Assembly (NCBI GenBank): GCA_902506225.1
Contig: LR733345.1
Span: 1,116,001-1,180,000, forward strand
Reading direction: 5' to 3'
DNA length: 64,000 bases
From: Faucicola sp902506225
GTDB taxonomy: Bacteria; Pseudomonadota; Gammaproteobacteria; Pseudomonadales; Moraxellaceae
Part shown: one piece after another, positions 42,620-50,889 of the stretch
Numbering within the stretch: the stretch's first letter is position 1
How the letters are laid out: the number at the start of each line of letters is the position of its first letter
Notes under the pieces: generated by a model
What the model was told of the DNA's origin: nothing
What the model saw: the letters and a program-made list of their open reading frames with translations, nothing else
The model's database searches: none
Translations under genes and position numbers: made by a program

Positions 42620-42841
42620 CTATCGACCGCGGTAAGTGATACGTCCTTTCGATAAGTCGTAAGGTGTCATTTCAACTTTAACTTTATCGCCTGTTAAGAT
42701 ACGAATATAGTTTTTACGCATTTTTCCAGAAATGTGCGCAATAATTTCATGCCCATTTTCTAAACGCACTTTAAATAATGTGTTAGGTAAAGTATCGACC
42801 ACTTCGCCTTCAAATTCAATTACATCGTCTTTTTTTGCCAT
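42620..42841 (-). CDS. infA: Translation initiation factor IF-1
   Basis: 73 aa, standard S1-like OB fold. The conserved TLPNTLFKVRLENGHEI, HISGKMRKNYIRILTGDKV and TPYDLSKGRI segments fit IF-1 throughout. Monocistronic with its own terminator. Confidence 0.98.
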   Translation of the reverse strand: MAKKDDVIEFEGEVVDTLPNTLFKVRLENGHEIIAHISGKMRKNYIRILTGDKVKVEMTPYDLSKGRITYRGR

Positions 42842-42968
42842 AATACCTATATCTATGAGTCAAATGTATAAATGCAGATTATACGCTGATGCGTGTGTTA
42901 TCGCAACTTTTAAGCCCTAAATCAATCAATTGAAAAAAACTGCTAAAAGATTTGCACGCATCGCGTCC

Positions 42969-43775
42969 TTATTCAGCCAGATTTAGCCAAATAGGGGATA
43001 GCCTTGTTGCCGGTAACAGTGATTGAAATTGGGGTGGATACAGCGCATTGATAAAGTACAGCCCATCGGCAGAGGCAGTTGCTGCCGCAAGTGAGCGGTT
43101 TTTGCTAAGTAGCAATGCTTCAATCCATGCGACTGGCTGTTCACCGCGCCCAATTTCAAATAACGTACCCATAATATTTCGCACCATGTGATGCAAAAAA
43201 CCATCGGCTTGGATATCCAGTACCAATAGCTCACCATGCGCAATCAATTTGGCAAAATGGACATGGCGCACAGGCTGATTAGATTGGCAGGAAGCGGCAC
43301 GAAAACTGGTAAAATCATGGGTACCTTCTAGATAGGTCGCTGCCTGCTGCATCAGTTCGACATTAAGCGGGGCGTATTCATGGGTAATTTGCTGATTGAG
43401 TATCGCAGGTCGAAAGGGGTGGTTGAGGGTAATATAGCGGTAGCGTCGAGCAATGGCAGAAAAGCGCGCATGAAACTCAGCAGGCATCACTTGTATCCAG
43501 CGCACCGCGATATCATCAGGTAGCAGAGAATTTGCGGCACGCAGCCAATTATAGGGCTGACGCGTGGCACTGGTTTGAAAATGGGCAATCATATTTGACG
43601 CATGGACGCCGGCATCCGTACGACCCGCAGCGATGACTTCTATGGGTTCATTGGCTATCTTTGATAACGCTGCTTCAACATGCTGCTGAATACTATCAAC
43701 TTCTTGTTGGCGTTGCCAGCCGCGATAGCGAGTACCAATAAATTCAATGCTGATCGCATAAGTATTTACAGTCAT
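42969..43775 (-). CDS. truA: tRNA pseudouridine(38-40) synthase
   Basis: 268 aa; catalytic Asp54 in AGRTDAGVHA. The C-terminal ADGFLHHMVRNIMGT motif is typical of TruA. It modifies the anticodon arm of tRNAs. About 60 nt separate it from the asparaginase gene upstream. Confidence 0.95.
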   Translation of the reverse strand: MTVNTYAISIEFIGTRYRGWQRQQEVDSIQQHVEAALSKIANEPIEVIAAGRTDAGVHASNMIAHFQTSATRQPYNWLRAANSLLPDDIAVRWIQVMPAEFHARFSAIARRYRYITLNHPFRPAILNQQITHEYAPLNVELMQQAATYLEGTHDFTSFRAASCQSNQPVRHVHFAKLIAHGELLVLDIQADGFLHHMVRNIMGTLFEIGRGEQPVAWIEALLLSKNRSLAAATASADGLYFINALYPPQFQSLLPATRLSPIWLNLAE

Positions 43776-43836
43776 AAAAAAGCCAATTTTGCCAAAACCT
43801 ACGATAAAAAAGCCTAGTATAACAACTAATCAGTTA

Positions 43837-44931
43837 TTAGGCGACGGTGTGGGTATCTTTTAGACAATGCGCCCAGCGCTGACGGCGGCGAGCAGGGGTG
43901 TCATAACTACCAATCAACCAAAGCAGACGGGCAAATATGGCAGGTAAGGTCAATCGTCCCGTCATCAAAACCTCACACTGAGCCAGCCATGCCCCCGCTT
44001 CATACGCTTGGCTCACACCGCCATACGCGCATTGGGTCGTCACTGCAACCAGACAGCCTTGTTTTTTCGCCTGTAATAATTGGTTTTTGATGGATTCGGC
44101 ATACGGCACATTGCCTGCACCAAATGCCAAAATAATGATGGCATCAGGTTTTTCAGACAATAAATTATCCAAGCGAGTGGCGAGCAAATGCGTATCCACG
44201 GGCGTCAAATAGAGTGTGGCAATGTTGGCATGGGACAAGCTGTCAAAGACTTGCGGCAATTGATTCAACCGATCTTCTAGCCAAAGTTGATGCTGAGCCT
44301 GAGTGATTTTTGCGGTATAGCTATTGGCGGGATAACCCGCACGGTGGTGCCCCACAAACGCCATTAAATCATGGCTATGAATTTTTTGCACAGTTTGGGC
44401 AGGCCAATCTTCACCAGAAAAACACACCCGCACCCCAGGCTCACCATGACGGGCTAGTTTGCAAGCATCAAATAAATTCTGCGTGGCATCGCTCTGCGTG
44501 TCGATGCGGTAATCGGTTAACACATTGCTATCAAGCAAAGGTCTCATTGCCCCTGTCACCACAATACTGATATGACTACCCGCAAAACACTCTGCCAAAA
44601 AAGCCGCGAGGTAGCTGAGCGTATCCGTGCCTGTTAGTACCACAAATTGACGAATCCCTTGCGCAATGGCTTGTACAATCAATTGATAAAAATGCGCAAA
44701 ATCGGCAGGCGTTAACTGGCTACTGTCTTTAATGACATCATTATTCAATATCCGCCAATCCACAGGGTCGTGTGCATGGTTTGGGTAGCTGGCAAAATGG
44801 GTGTATAAAATCTGTGATAACACAGGTAAGAAAATATCGGCATCTAAGCTAGCAAGCGGTTTGCCATAACTGCCAAAAGTGCCGCCCGCGTAGATGATGC
44901 CAATACCTGATTTGGTGATAGATTTACTCAA
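43837..44931 (-). CDS. L-asparaginase (type I-like)
   Basis: 364 aa, no signal peptide, so cytoplasmic. The first active-site segment is IIYAGGTFGS with Thr18; the second is LTGTDTLSY with Thr102 and Asp103, in place of the usual HGTDT. VVTGAMRP follows. It hydrolyses asparagine to aspartate and ammonia. It lies 9 nt after ybeY in the same orientation. Family members with other amide substrates exist. Confidence 0.85.
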   Translation of the reverse strand: MSKSITKSGIGIIYAGGTFGSYGKPLASLDADIFLPVLSQILYTHFASYPNHAHDPVDWRILNNDVIKDSSQLTPADFAHFYQLIVQAIAQGIRQFVVLTGTDTLSYLAAFLAECFAGSHISIVVTGAMRPLLDSNVLTDYRIDTQSDATQNLFDACKLARHGEPGVRVCFSGEDWPAQTVQKIHSHDLMAFVGHHRAGYPANSYTAKITQAQHQLWLEDRLNQLPQVFDSLSHANIATLYLTPVDTHLLATRLDNLLSEKPDAIIILAFGAGNVPYAESIKNQLLQAKKQGCLVAVTTQCAYGGVSQAYEAGAWLAQCEVLMTGRLTLPAIFARLLWLIGSYDTPARRRQRWAHCLKDTHTVA

Positions 44932-44939
44932 TTGAAATT

Positions 44940-45566
44940 TTACTCATAAGGGTTGGCAACGGATAACTTGTCAAGGACAGCGATTTCAATCGCTTCCATT
45001 TCATCTTGCTCAGCTTGTCCAAGTTCATGGTCAAAGCCTAGCAAATGCAGCATCCCATGCACCAGCAAATGGGTCAGATGCTGCGCTACTGTCTTGCCTT
45101 GTTCAGCGGCTTGACTGACCACCACCGCATGGCAAATCACTAATTCACCTAGCGGCAGTGCGGGCAGTAATTCTAGCACAGCTTCAGGCAATTCACTAGC
45201 ATAGGATAAAATATTGGTGGCGTAGTCTTTGCCACGCGCATCCAAATTGATGGCGCGAGCTTCCACAGGCTCCGTGACATAAATTTCTAATTCAACGGTT
45301 TTTTGAAAGATAAATTCACCCATTTGACTAGGTATCTCGATAGTGTCTTGATGGTTTTCAAAATACTGCAGAACTTGTTGCAAAATAGCGACAATCTTGT
45401 CTTGTTGGTACAAGGCTTCAAGTTCGCCAAAATTTGGCAGCGCAATTAAGTCCTCGGCAAAACTAATTATCACTTGACTCATCGGTACTTGACTAAGCGG
45501 CGCTTGCGTCACAGCGCCAGCTAAATCACCTGTTAAATCAATTTGGGTTGGCAAAGCTGATGACAT
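44940..45566 (-). CDS. ybeY: Endoribonuclease YbeY (rRNA maturation)
   Basis: 208 aa, slightly longer than usual because of an N-terminal extension. The zinc motif H-x3-H-x5-H is visible as HLLVHGMLHLLGFDH. It processes 16S rRNA and takes part in ribosome quality control. The gene follows phoH by 4 nt, the usual order. Confidence 0.95.
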   Translation of the reverse strand: MSSALPTQIDLTGDLAGAVTQAPLSQVPMSQVIISFAEDLIALPNFGELEALYQQDKIVAILQQVLQYFENHQDTIEIPSQMGEFIFQKTVELEIYVTEPVEARAINLDARGKDYATNILSYASELPEAVLELLPALPLGELVICHAVVVSQAAEQGKTVAQHLTHLLVHGMLHLLGFDHELGQAEQDEMEAIEIAVLDKLSVANPYE

Positions 45567-45569
45567 AAG

Positions 45570-46754
45570 CTACTCCGCGATACCTATATCAATGGGTGCG
45601 TTATCAATCGGTGTGTTATCAATCGGAGCTTTATCAAACGGGGCGTTGTTATCCGTCACCCCGATAGCCGAACTTGCGGCTTGGGACTGTGCTTGGCTTT
45701 GTTCAAGTAGGCGCGATTGCTTTTTGGCTTCTTTAATCGCTTCTTGCGCTTCATCGTATTTATCGTAGGCTTGCACGATTTTTTGAACCAATTGATGGCG
45801 TACCACATCTTTGCTATCAAACCGCGTCACATGAATCTCTTCAATATCCGCCAAGATTTCTAGCGAATGCCGCAAGCCTGACTTGGTGCCACGAGGTAAA
45901 TCGACCTGTGACATATCGCCGGTGATGACCGCCCGCGAGCCAAAACCCAAACGGGTCAAGAACATTTTCATCTGCTCAGGGGTGGTGTTTTGTGCTTCAT
46001 CCAAAATCACAAACGAGTTGTTTAAGGTACGACCGCGCATGTAGGCAAGGGGGGCTACTTCAATGACTTGTTTTTCAATCAGTTTTGCCACTTTTTCAAA
46101 CCCTAGCATTTCATATAAAGCGTCATAAAGTGGGCGTAAATAAGGGTCGATTTTTTGGGTCAAATCCCCCGGTAAAAAGCCCAGCTTTTCCCCTGCTTCT
46201 ACCGCAGGGCGTACCAGCAAAATACGCTCAATCTCGTTGCGCTCTAGCATATCCACCGCACAAGCCACCGCCAAGTAAGTCTTACCCGTCCCTGCAGGAC
46301 CTACGCCAAACGAGACATCAGAGAGTAAGATTTTTTTGACATATTGCTGTTGGTTGTAACCGCGGGGAATGATTTTTCCTTTACGGGTTCTCAAACTAAT
46401 CGGGGTGAATTCAGTGCTATCTGCGCGCTCGCTGCCATTTTCGCTAGCGGCATCATTATCTAGCGCTAAATCTTGCTCACGGCTAAAACTCGTTTGCACG
46501 AGCAGGTGCAAATCTTCTGGCGAGATGACGTCGTTGCTTTGTGCTTCATCGGCAAGCTGTGCCAAAATACGCTCAGCACGCGCCACTGAATCAAGCTCAC
46601 CTGAAATCACAAAATCGGTTTTGCGTTGGTGAATATGGACTGACAGACGATGTTCAAGGTACTTAATATGGTTATTGTATTCGCCCAATAGGGTTTTGAG
46701 TTGGTGGGCTTTTAGAGATGATAAATCGACCGTTCTGCTGATGGTATCGCTCAA
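45570..46754 (-). CDS. ybeZ: PhoH-family ATPase (YbeZ)
   Basis: 394 aa; Walker A GPAGTGKTYLA and Walker B FVILDEAQNTT. The family is an RNA-helicase-like partner of YbeY. The C-terminal 40 residues are a low-complexity tail with repeated PIDN units. Translation seems coupled to ybeY. Confidence 0.93.
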   Translation of the reverse strand: MSDTISRTVDLSSLKAHQLKTLLGEYNNHIKYLEHRLSVHIHQRKTDFVISGELDSVARAERILAQLADEAQSNDVISPEDLHLLVQTSFSREQDLALDNDAASENGSERADSTEFTPISLRTRKGKIIPRGYNQQQYVKKILLSDVSFGVGPAGTGKTYLAVACAVDMLERNEIERILLVRPAVEAGEKLGFLPGDLTQKIDPYLRPLYDALYEMLGFEKVAKLIEKQVIEVAPLAYMRGRTLNNSFVILDEAQNTTPEQMKMFLTRLGFGSRAVITGDMSQVDLPRGTKSGLRHSLEILADIEEIHVTRFDSKDVVRHQLVQKIVQAYDKYDEAQEAIKEAKKQSRLLEQSQAQSQAASSAIGVTDNNAPFDKAPIDNTPIDNAPIDIGIAE

Positions 46755-46912
46755 GAGTGCTTCCTTTTATGGGTTTTTATAGTTTTGATAAATCATAAGG
46801 TTGAGAGATTAGGGGAGTATCACAGTAACCAATATAATATTTTGGCACATTGATACTATTATGGTAAATTTCGACGAGATTTCAAGGCACAAATACACAT
46901 TTGGCAAATAAG

Positions 46913-46944
46913 AAAGCCAATAACATTAAGTTATTGGCTTTTTT
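46913..46944 (-). terminator. Terminator of tRNA-Met
   Basis: AAAGCCAATAAC / GTTATTGGCTTT hairpin with a 5-nt loop, 5 nt past the tRNA 3' end. Confidence 0.8.
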
Positions 46945-46948
46945 GATA

Positions 46949-47025
46949 TGGTGGCGATGAAGAGACTTGAACTCTTGACCTCACGATTATGAGTCGTGCG
47001 CTCTAACCAGCTGAGCTACATCGCC
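46949..47025 (-). tRNA. tRNA-Met (anticodon CAU), probably elongator
   Basis: 77 nt with CCA. The acceptor stem is GGCGATG/CATCGCC and the anticodon loop CTCATAA contains CAT. It lacks initiator features (the first pair is G-C). A tRNA-Ile2 with lysidine cannot be fully excluded. Confidence 0.92.
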
Positions 47026-47064
47026 ATGTAGGATAGACATTTTGTGTCTGTCTTGTGGTCGCAT

Positions 47065-47093
47065 ATTATGCGTATTTCGACCTATCTCGTCAA
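47065..47093 (-). promoter_or_regulatory. Promoter of tRNA-Met
   Basis: On the minus strand TTGACG, 17 nt, CATAAT, followed by ATGCGACCAC, similar to the discriminator of the tRNA-Asn promoters. Confidence 0.65.
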
Positions 47094-47155
47094 GGATAAT
47101 CTGCAATTTTTTTCAAAAATTTAGCGTTTCGTCTGCACGGTGTATCGCCAATGTG

Positions 47156-48643
47156 TTAACGAGCATTTTTAAAAGCGGTTGCTGCTTCATCAAAACGTGC
47201 CATGACTTTATCAGATGCGGGCGTTAACAGCGACACCACATAGATGGCAATCATGCCTAAAATAAAGCCTGGTACGATTTCATAAAGACTGCTACCGGTT
47301 AATGGTTTCCAAGCGATGACCGTCAACGCGCCTACAAGCATACCCGCCAATGCACCTGTGCCAGTCATACGTCGCCAAAATAACGACATCAACACCACAG
47401 GACCAAACGCCGCGCCAAATCCTGCCCAAGCATAAGAGACCAATCCTAACACTTTGCTGTCTGGGTTTTGGGCGATGACAATGGCAATCGCTGAAACCAA
47501 AAGCACCATAAAGCGACCAATCCAAACCAGCTCTTTTTGCGTGGCAGTAGGGCGAATAAACCCTTTATAAAAATCTTCTGTAATCGCGCTTGAGCATACC
47601 AATAATTGACAGCTAAGTGTACTCATGACCGCTGCCAAAATAGCGGACAATACCACACCGACAATCCAAGGGTTAAATAACAATTGTGCCAAACCGATAA
47701 AGATACGCTCGTTGTTATCTTTTAAAATGGCAGTTTGTTCAGGATGCACCGTCATATAGGCAAGCCCAAAATAACCGACCGCTACCGCGCCTGCTAGGCA
47801 TAAAATCATCCAAGTCATACCGATACGACGGGCATTATTTAGTGATTTGACCGAATTTGCCGCCATAAAACGCGCCAAAATATGCGGCTGACCAAAATAA
47901 CCCAAGCCCCACGCAGCCGCACTGATGATGCCGACGAATGACGTACCAAACAGCAAGTTACCGTAATTTTTGTTATTTGCCTGTGCCGCCATACTGACCG
48001 CCGCATGAATTTCATCCATACCGCCTAAATTTAAATAAACCATGATGGGCGCAAATACCAGCGCAAAAATCATCAAACTTGCTTGAATAGTATCCGTCCA
48101 GCTTACCGCCAAAAAGCCCCCAATAAAGGTATAGATAATGGTGGCAAATGCCCCTAGCCACATAGCCGTGACATAGTCAATTTCAAACAAGCTTTCAAAT
48201 AGCCGCGCACCTGCCACAATGCCTGAGGCACAATAAATCGTAAAGAAAAACAAAATAATCGCCGCTGAAGCAATTTTAATCAATTTATTGTTGGCGCCAA
48301 AGCGGTGGTGAAAGTATTCAGGCAAAGTCAGCGCATTGTTATTAAACTCAGTATGCACCCGTAGTCGACCCGCCACCAAAAGCCAGTTAAAATACGCACC
48401 AATCACCAAGCCAATTGCAATCCAAGATTCACTCAGCCCCGATACATAAATCGCCCCAGGTAACCCCATCAGCAGCCATCCTGACATATCTGATGCACCC
48501 GCCGACATCGCGGTCACAAAACTGCCCAGACTACGGCCACCCAAAATATAGTCATCAAAGTTACGCGTGGCAAAATATGCCGCAAACCCGATCCCCAACA
48601 CCAAAATCAAATACAACGTAAATGTAATATAAACGGGTGTCAT
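47156..48643 (-). CDS. putP: Sodium/proline symporter
   Basis: 495 aa with about 13 TM helices. The N-terminal core (DDYILGGRSLGSFVTAMSAGASDMSGW) is typical of PutP in the sodium:solute symporter family. The start at 48643 is chosen because AGGAG precedes it by 7 nt and the length agrees with E. coli PutP; the longest frame starts 84 nt further upstream. No putA is nearby. Confidence 0.93.
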   Translation of the reverse strand: MTPVYITFTLYLILVLGIGFAAYFATRNFDDYILGGRSLGSFVTAMSAGASDMSGWLLMGLPGAIYVSGLSESWIAIGLVIGAYFNWLLVAGRLRVHTEFNNNALTLPEYFHHRFGANNKLIKIASAAIILFFFTIYCASGIVAGARLFESLFEIDYVTAMWLGAFATIIYTFIGGFLAVSWTDTIQASLMIFALVFAPIMVYLNLGGMDEIHAAVSMAAQANNKNYGNLLFGTSFVGIISAAAWGLGYFGQPHILARFMAANSVKSLNNARRIGMTWMILCLAGAVAVGYFGLAYMTVHPEQTAILKDNNERIFIGLAQLLFNPWIVGVVLSAILAAVMSTLSCQLLVCSSAITEDFYKGFIRPTATQKELVWIGRFMVLLVSAIAIVIAQNPDSKVLGLVSYAWAGFGAAFGPVVLMSLFWRRMTGTGALAGMLVGALTVIAWKPLTGSSLYEIVPGFILGMIAIYVVSLLTPASDKVMARFDEAATAFKNAR

Positions 48644-48851
48644 CCCATCACTCCTAAGGTCATCCCGATTCAAGGTAATAAAACCACTAAAATTACTAGC
48701 AGTCATAGAGATTTTACGTGGCATCACACGCTAATCGACATCCTGATAGATACCATCTAATAACGAAAAGTCACATTGTAGAAAAATTTTAGGCATAAAA
48801 AAAGGATAATCGCTGTGATTATCCTGTTTATGGCATAAAATTGTCAACGCG

Positions 48852-49691
48852 CTAAACTTTGCGATACATAATATCATAAATAGCGCGACCTTCCTCCATA
48901 CCGCGTTTTTCAAATTTAGTCAGTGGGCGAAAATCGGGACGTGGCAAAAAGTTACCTATACCTTCGCTGTTTTTGCCTTCGACGTTTGCAAACGCGGTTA
49001 AACTATCCATGACTTCAATCATCCAATGGGCATAATGTTCCCAATCGGTGGCAGCATGAAACATGCCGCCTTTTTTCAGCACCCGTTCCACCACCCTCAT
49101 GCGATCAGCACTGACAAAACGGCGTTTGTAATGGCGCTTTTTTTGCCAAGGGTCGGGGAAATACAACTGCAGCGTGTCAATATGCGCCGCCGGTAATTGC
49201 TGCATCAGGGCAATGGCATCGCCACTGATGAGTTTGAGGTTATTGAGACCCAGTTCCCCTGCCAAAAATGCGCAATTACCCAGTCCTGCCTCATGCACTT
49301 CAATGCCGACAAAGTTTCGTGTTGGGTCATTTTTTGCCATTTCCACCAAGCTTGTGCCCATACCAAAGCCAATTTCAACTGTCAAAGGCGCATCAGGGTT
49401 TGAAAATAGCTCACGCAAATTGGTTATGCCGCCGATATCCATTGCTTGAATTGCATCCAAATTGGACTGGACAAAAAAATGGGCAAAGTCTGACTGTAAC
49501 CCAGCTTCTGCCTTTTTGCCCACATGGGTTTTGCGTTTCATAAAAGTTTGAATGGCGCGATAGTGCGGGGATGAATCAGGGTTTTCATCACTTGGTTGTG
49601 GGGCAGTGGAGAGATTGGGAGAAAGGCATTGGGCATCGGGTTTAGCCGCATCGACTGTCTCAGAAGTTTGGGTATGTTGGGGTGTCATCAT
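48852..49691 (-). CDS. trmB: tRNA (guanine46-N7)-methyltransferase
   Basis: 279 aa from the ATG at 49691, with an N-terminal extension of about 75 low-complexity residues before the catalytic domain. The SAM-binding motif VEIGFGMGTSLVEMA and the tRNA-binding LYFPDPWQKKRHYKRRFV are family hallmarks. A longer frame from a TTG at 49766 has no support. The gene is divergent from the membrane protein at 49800. Confidence 0.93.
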   Translation of the reverse strand: MMTPQHTQTSETVDAAKPDAQCLSPNLSTAPQPSDENPDSSPHYRAIQTFMKRKTHVGKKAEAGLQSDFAHFFVQSNLDAIQAMDIGGITNLRELFSNPDAPLTVEIGFGMGTSLVEMAKNDPTRNFVGIEVHEAGLGNCAFLAGELGLNNLKLISGDAIALMQQLPAAHIDTLQLYFPDPWQKKRHYKRRFVSADRMRVVERVLKKGGMFHAATDWEHYAHWMIEVMDSLTAFANVEGKNSEGIGNFLPRPDFRPLTKFEKRGMEEGRAIYDIMYRKV

Positions 49692-49799
49692 TTGCAAAAA
49701 TCGTAGTTGGTGTGATAAAGGGTGGTTGTGATAAAATTCCGCTATTATAAGTGAAAACCCCAACAAGTGAAAACAACCAATGGATAATCCCTAATCGCC

Positions 49800-50747
49800 A
49801 TGCTATTTCTTGAAAAAACATCACCGCCGCCATTTTGGCAGCCACAGCTAACCGATAAACAGCGTCTGATGTATGACAAAGCCTTTATTGGCAATCGTTC
49901 GCAGGCGTATTATCTCAAGCGTTTTGCCCAGTTTGATCAGGCAGGGCGACTGACGGCTAAGTGGCATTGGGCAGGGTTTTTGATGACGTTTCCTTGGCTG
50001 TTATACCGTAAGCGATTCTTAGATAGCATTGTCTATTCCGTGGCGGGATGGTCATTTATTCAGCTCAATATCACCATCATTTTAGTGGCGATAGAGTACT
50101 TATTGATACGCAATCTTGATGAAGCGATTCGTATGCCGCTACGTATTGGCATTGGGCTTGCGATTTGGCTGTTTTGGTCGGTGATGGTGGCACGTTGGAG
50201 CGATGCTTATTATTATCGGATGGCACGCCGTGAAATCGCCGATGCCATTGAAATGTATCCGCGGGATGAGGAAAAACAGCTGGCTCATATCCGCAGGCAC
50301 GGCGGTGTAAGTTTGGTGGGTTTGGCGCTGGCGTTTGGCTTTTATGCGTTTTCTTTGTTTGTAATACAAGTGCAGTTTTTGCCGATTTATACCAAACAAA
50401 AAGCCAATGCCACGCTGTTTGAAGTGCTTGATATCGTAGAAAGCGCACAGGGGCGAGTCGATGCCATCTATAAAGCCACCGGTCAATGTCCTGTCAATAC
50501 ACCGCTAAGCACAGATAACCAAAAAGTGGTGCTAAAAGTGCTGACCCAAGCAGAAAGCGTTCCAACTGAAAGTCATTGTATGATTCAAGCGACAGTACGA
50601 GGCGTGCCGTTTCCCAATCGCTGGCTCAATGGTCAGACGCTGACCATGTACCGTATTGGTGATAGTAAAGTCGATGGTAGTTGGGGCTGCATCACCTCAC
50701 TCAATCGCAAGCAAATTCCCAAACAATGTATGCTTGCCGAGCGCTGA
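49800..50747 (+). CDS. DUF2628-like membrane protein with a type IV pilin-like C-terminal domain
   Basis: 315 aa. The N-terminal half has an amphipathic start and three to four hydrophobic segments (WAGFLMTFPWLLYRKRF and later), like DUF2628 proteins. After the last TM helix (about 172-193) the periplasmic part begins with LFEVLDIVESAQGRVDAIYK and ends with GSWGCITSLNRKQIPKQC; this helix-strand layout, the two terminal cysteines and the WGC pattern resemble the headgroup of a type IV pilin. It lacks the pilin leader peptide. Likely function: unknown. Confidence 0.7.
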   Translation: MLFLEKTSPPPFWQPQLTDKQRLMYDKAFIGNRSQAYYLKRFAQFDQAGRLTAKWHWAGFLMTFPWLLYRKRFLDSIVYSVAGWSFIQLNITIILVAIEYLLIRNLDEAIRMPLRIGIGLAIWLFWSVMVARWSDAYYYRMARREIADAIEMYPRDEEKQLAHIRRHGGVSLVGLALAFGFYAFSLFVIQVQFLPIYTKQKANATLFEVLDIVESAQGRVDAIYKATGQCPVNTPLSTDNQKVVLKVLTQAESVPTESHCMIQATVRGVPFPNRWLNGQTLTMYRIGDSKVDGSWGCITSLNRKQIPKQCMLAER

Positions 50748-50797
50748 TAAAATAGTGGTGCTTACAACCACTAGCCGATGCGATGGCGGTGGTTTTC

Positions 50798-50840
50798 AAA
50801 AAAAACCGAAGCCTAAGTAACAGCCTAGGCTTCGGTTTTT
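50798..50840. terminator. Bidirectional terminator between the pilin-like gene and htpG
   Basis: AAAAACCGAAGCCTA / TAGGCTTCGGTTTTT, a 15-bp stem with a 10-nt loop, between convergent genes. Confidence 0.95.
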
Positions 50841-50889
50841 GTTTATCAGTTTTTATTTGTCGGTTTTATTTTGAAGCCAGCAAAATAAC

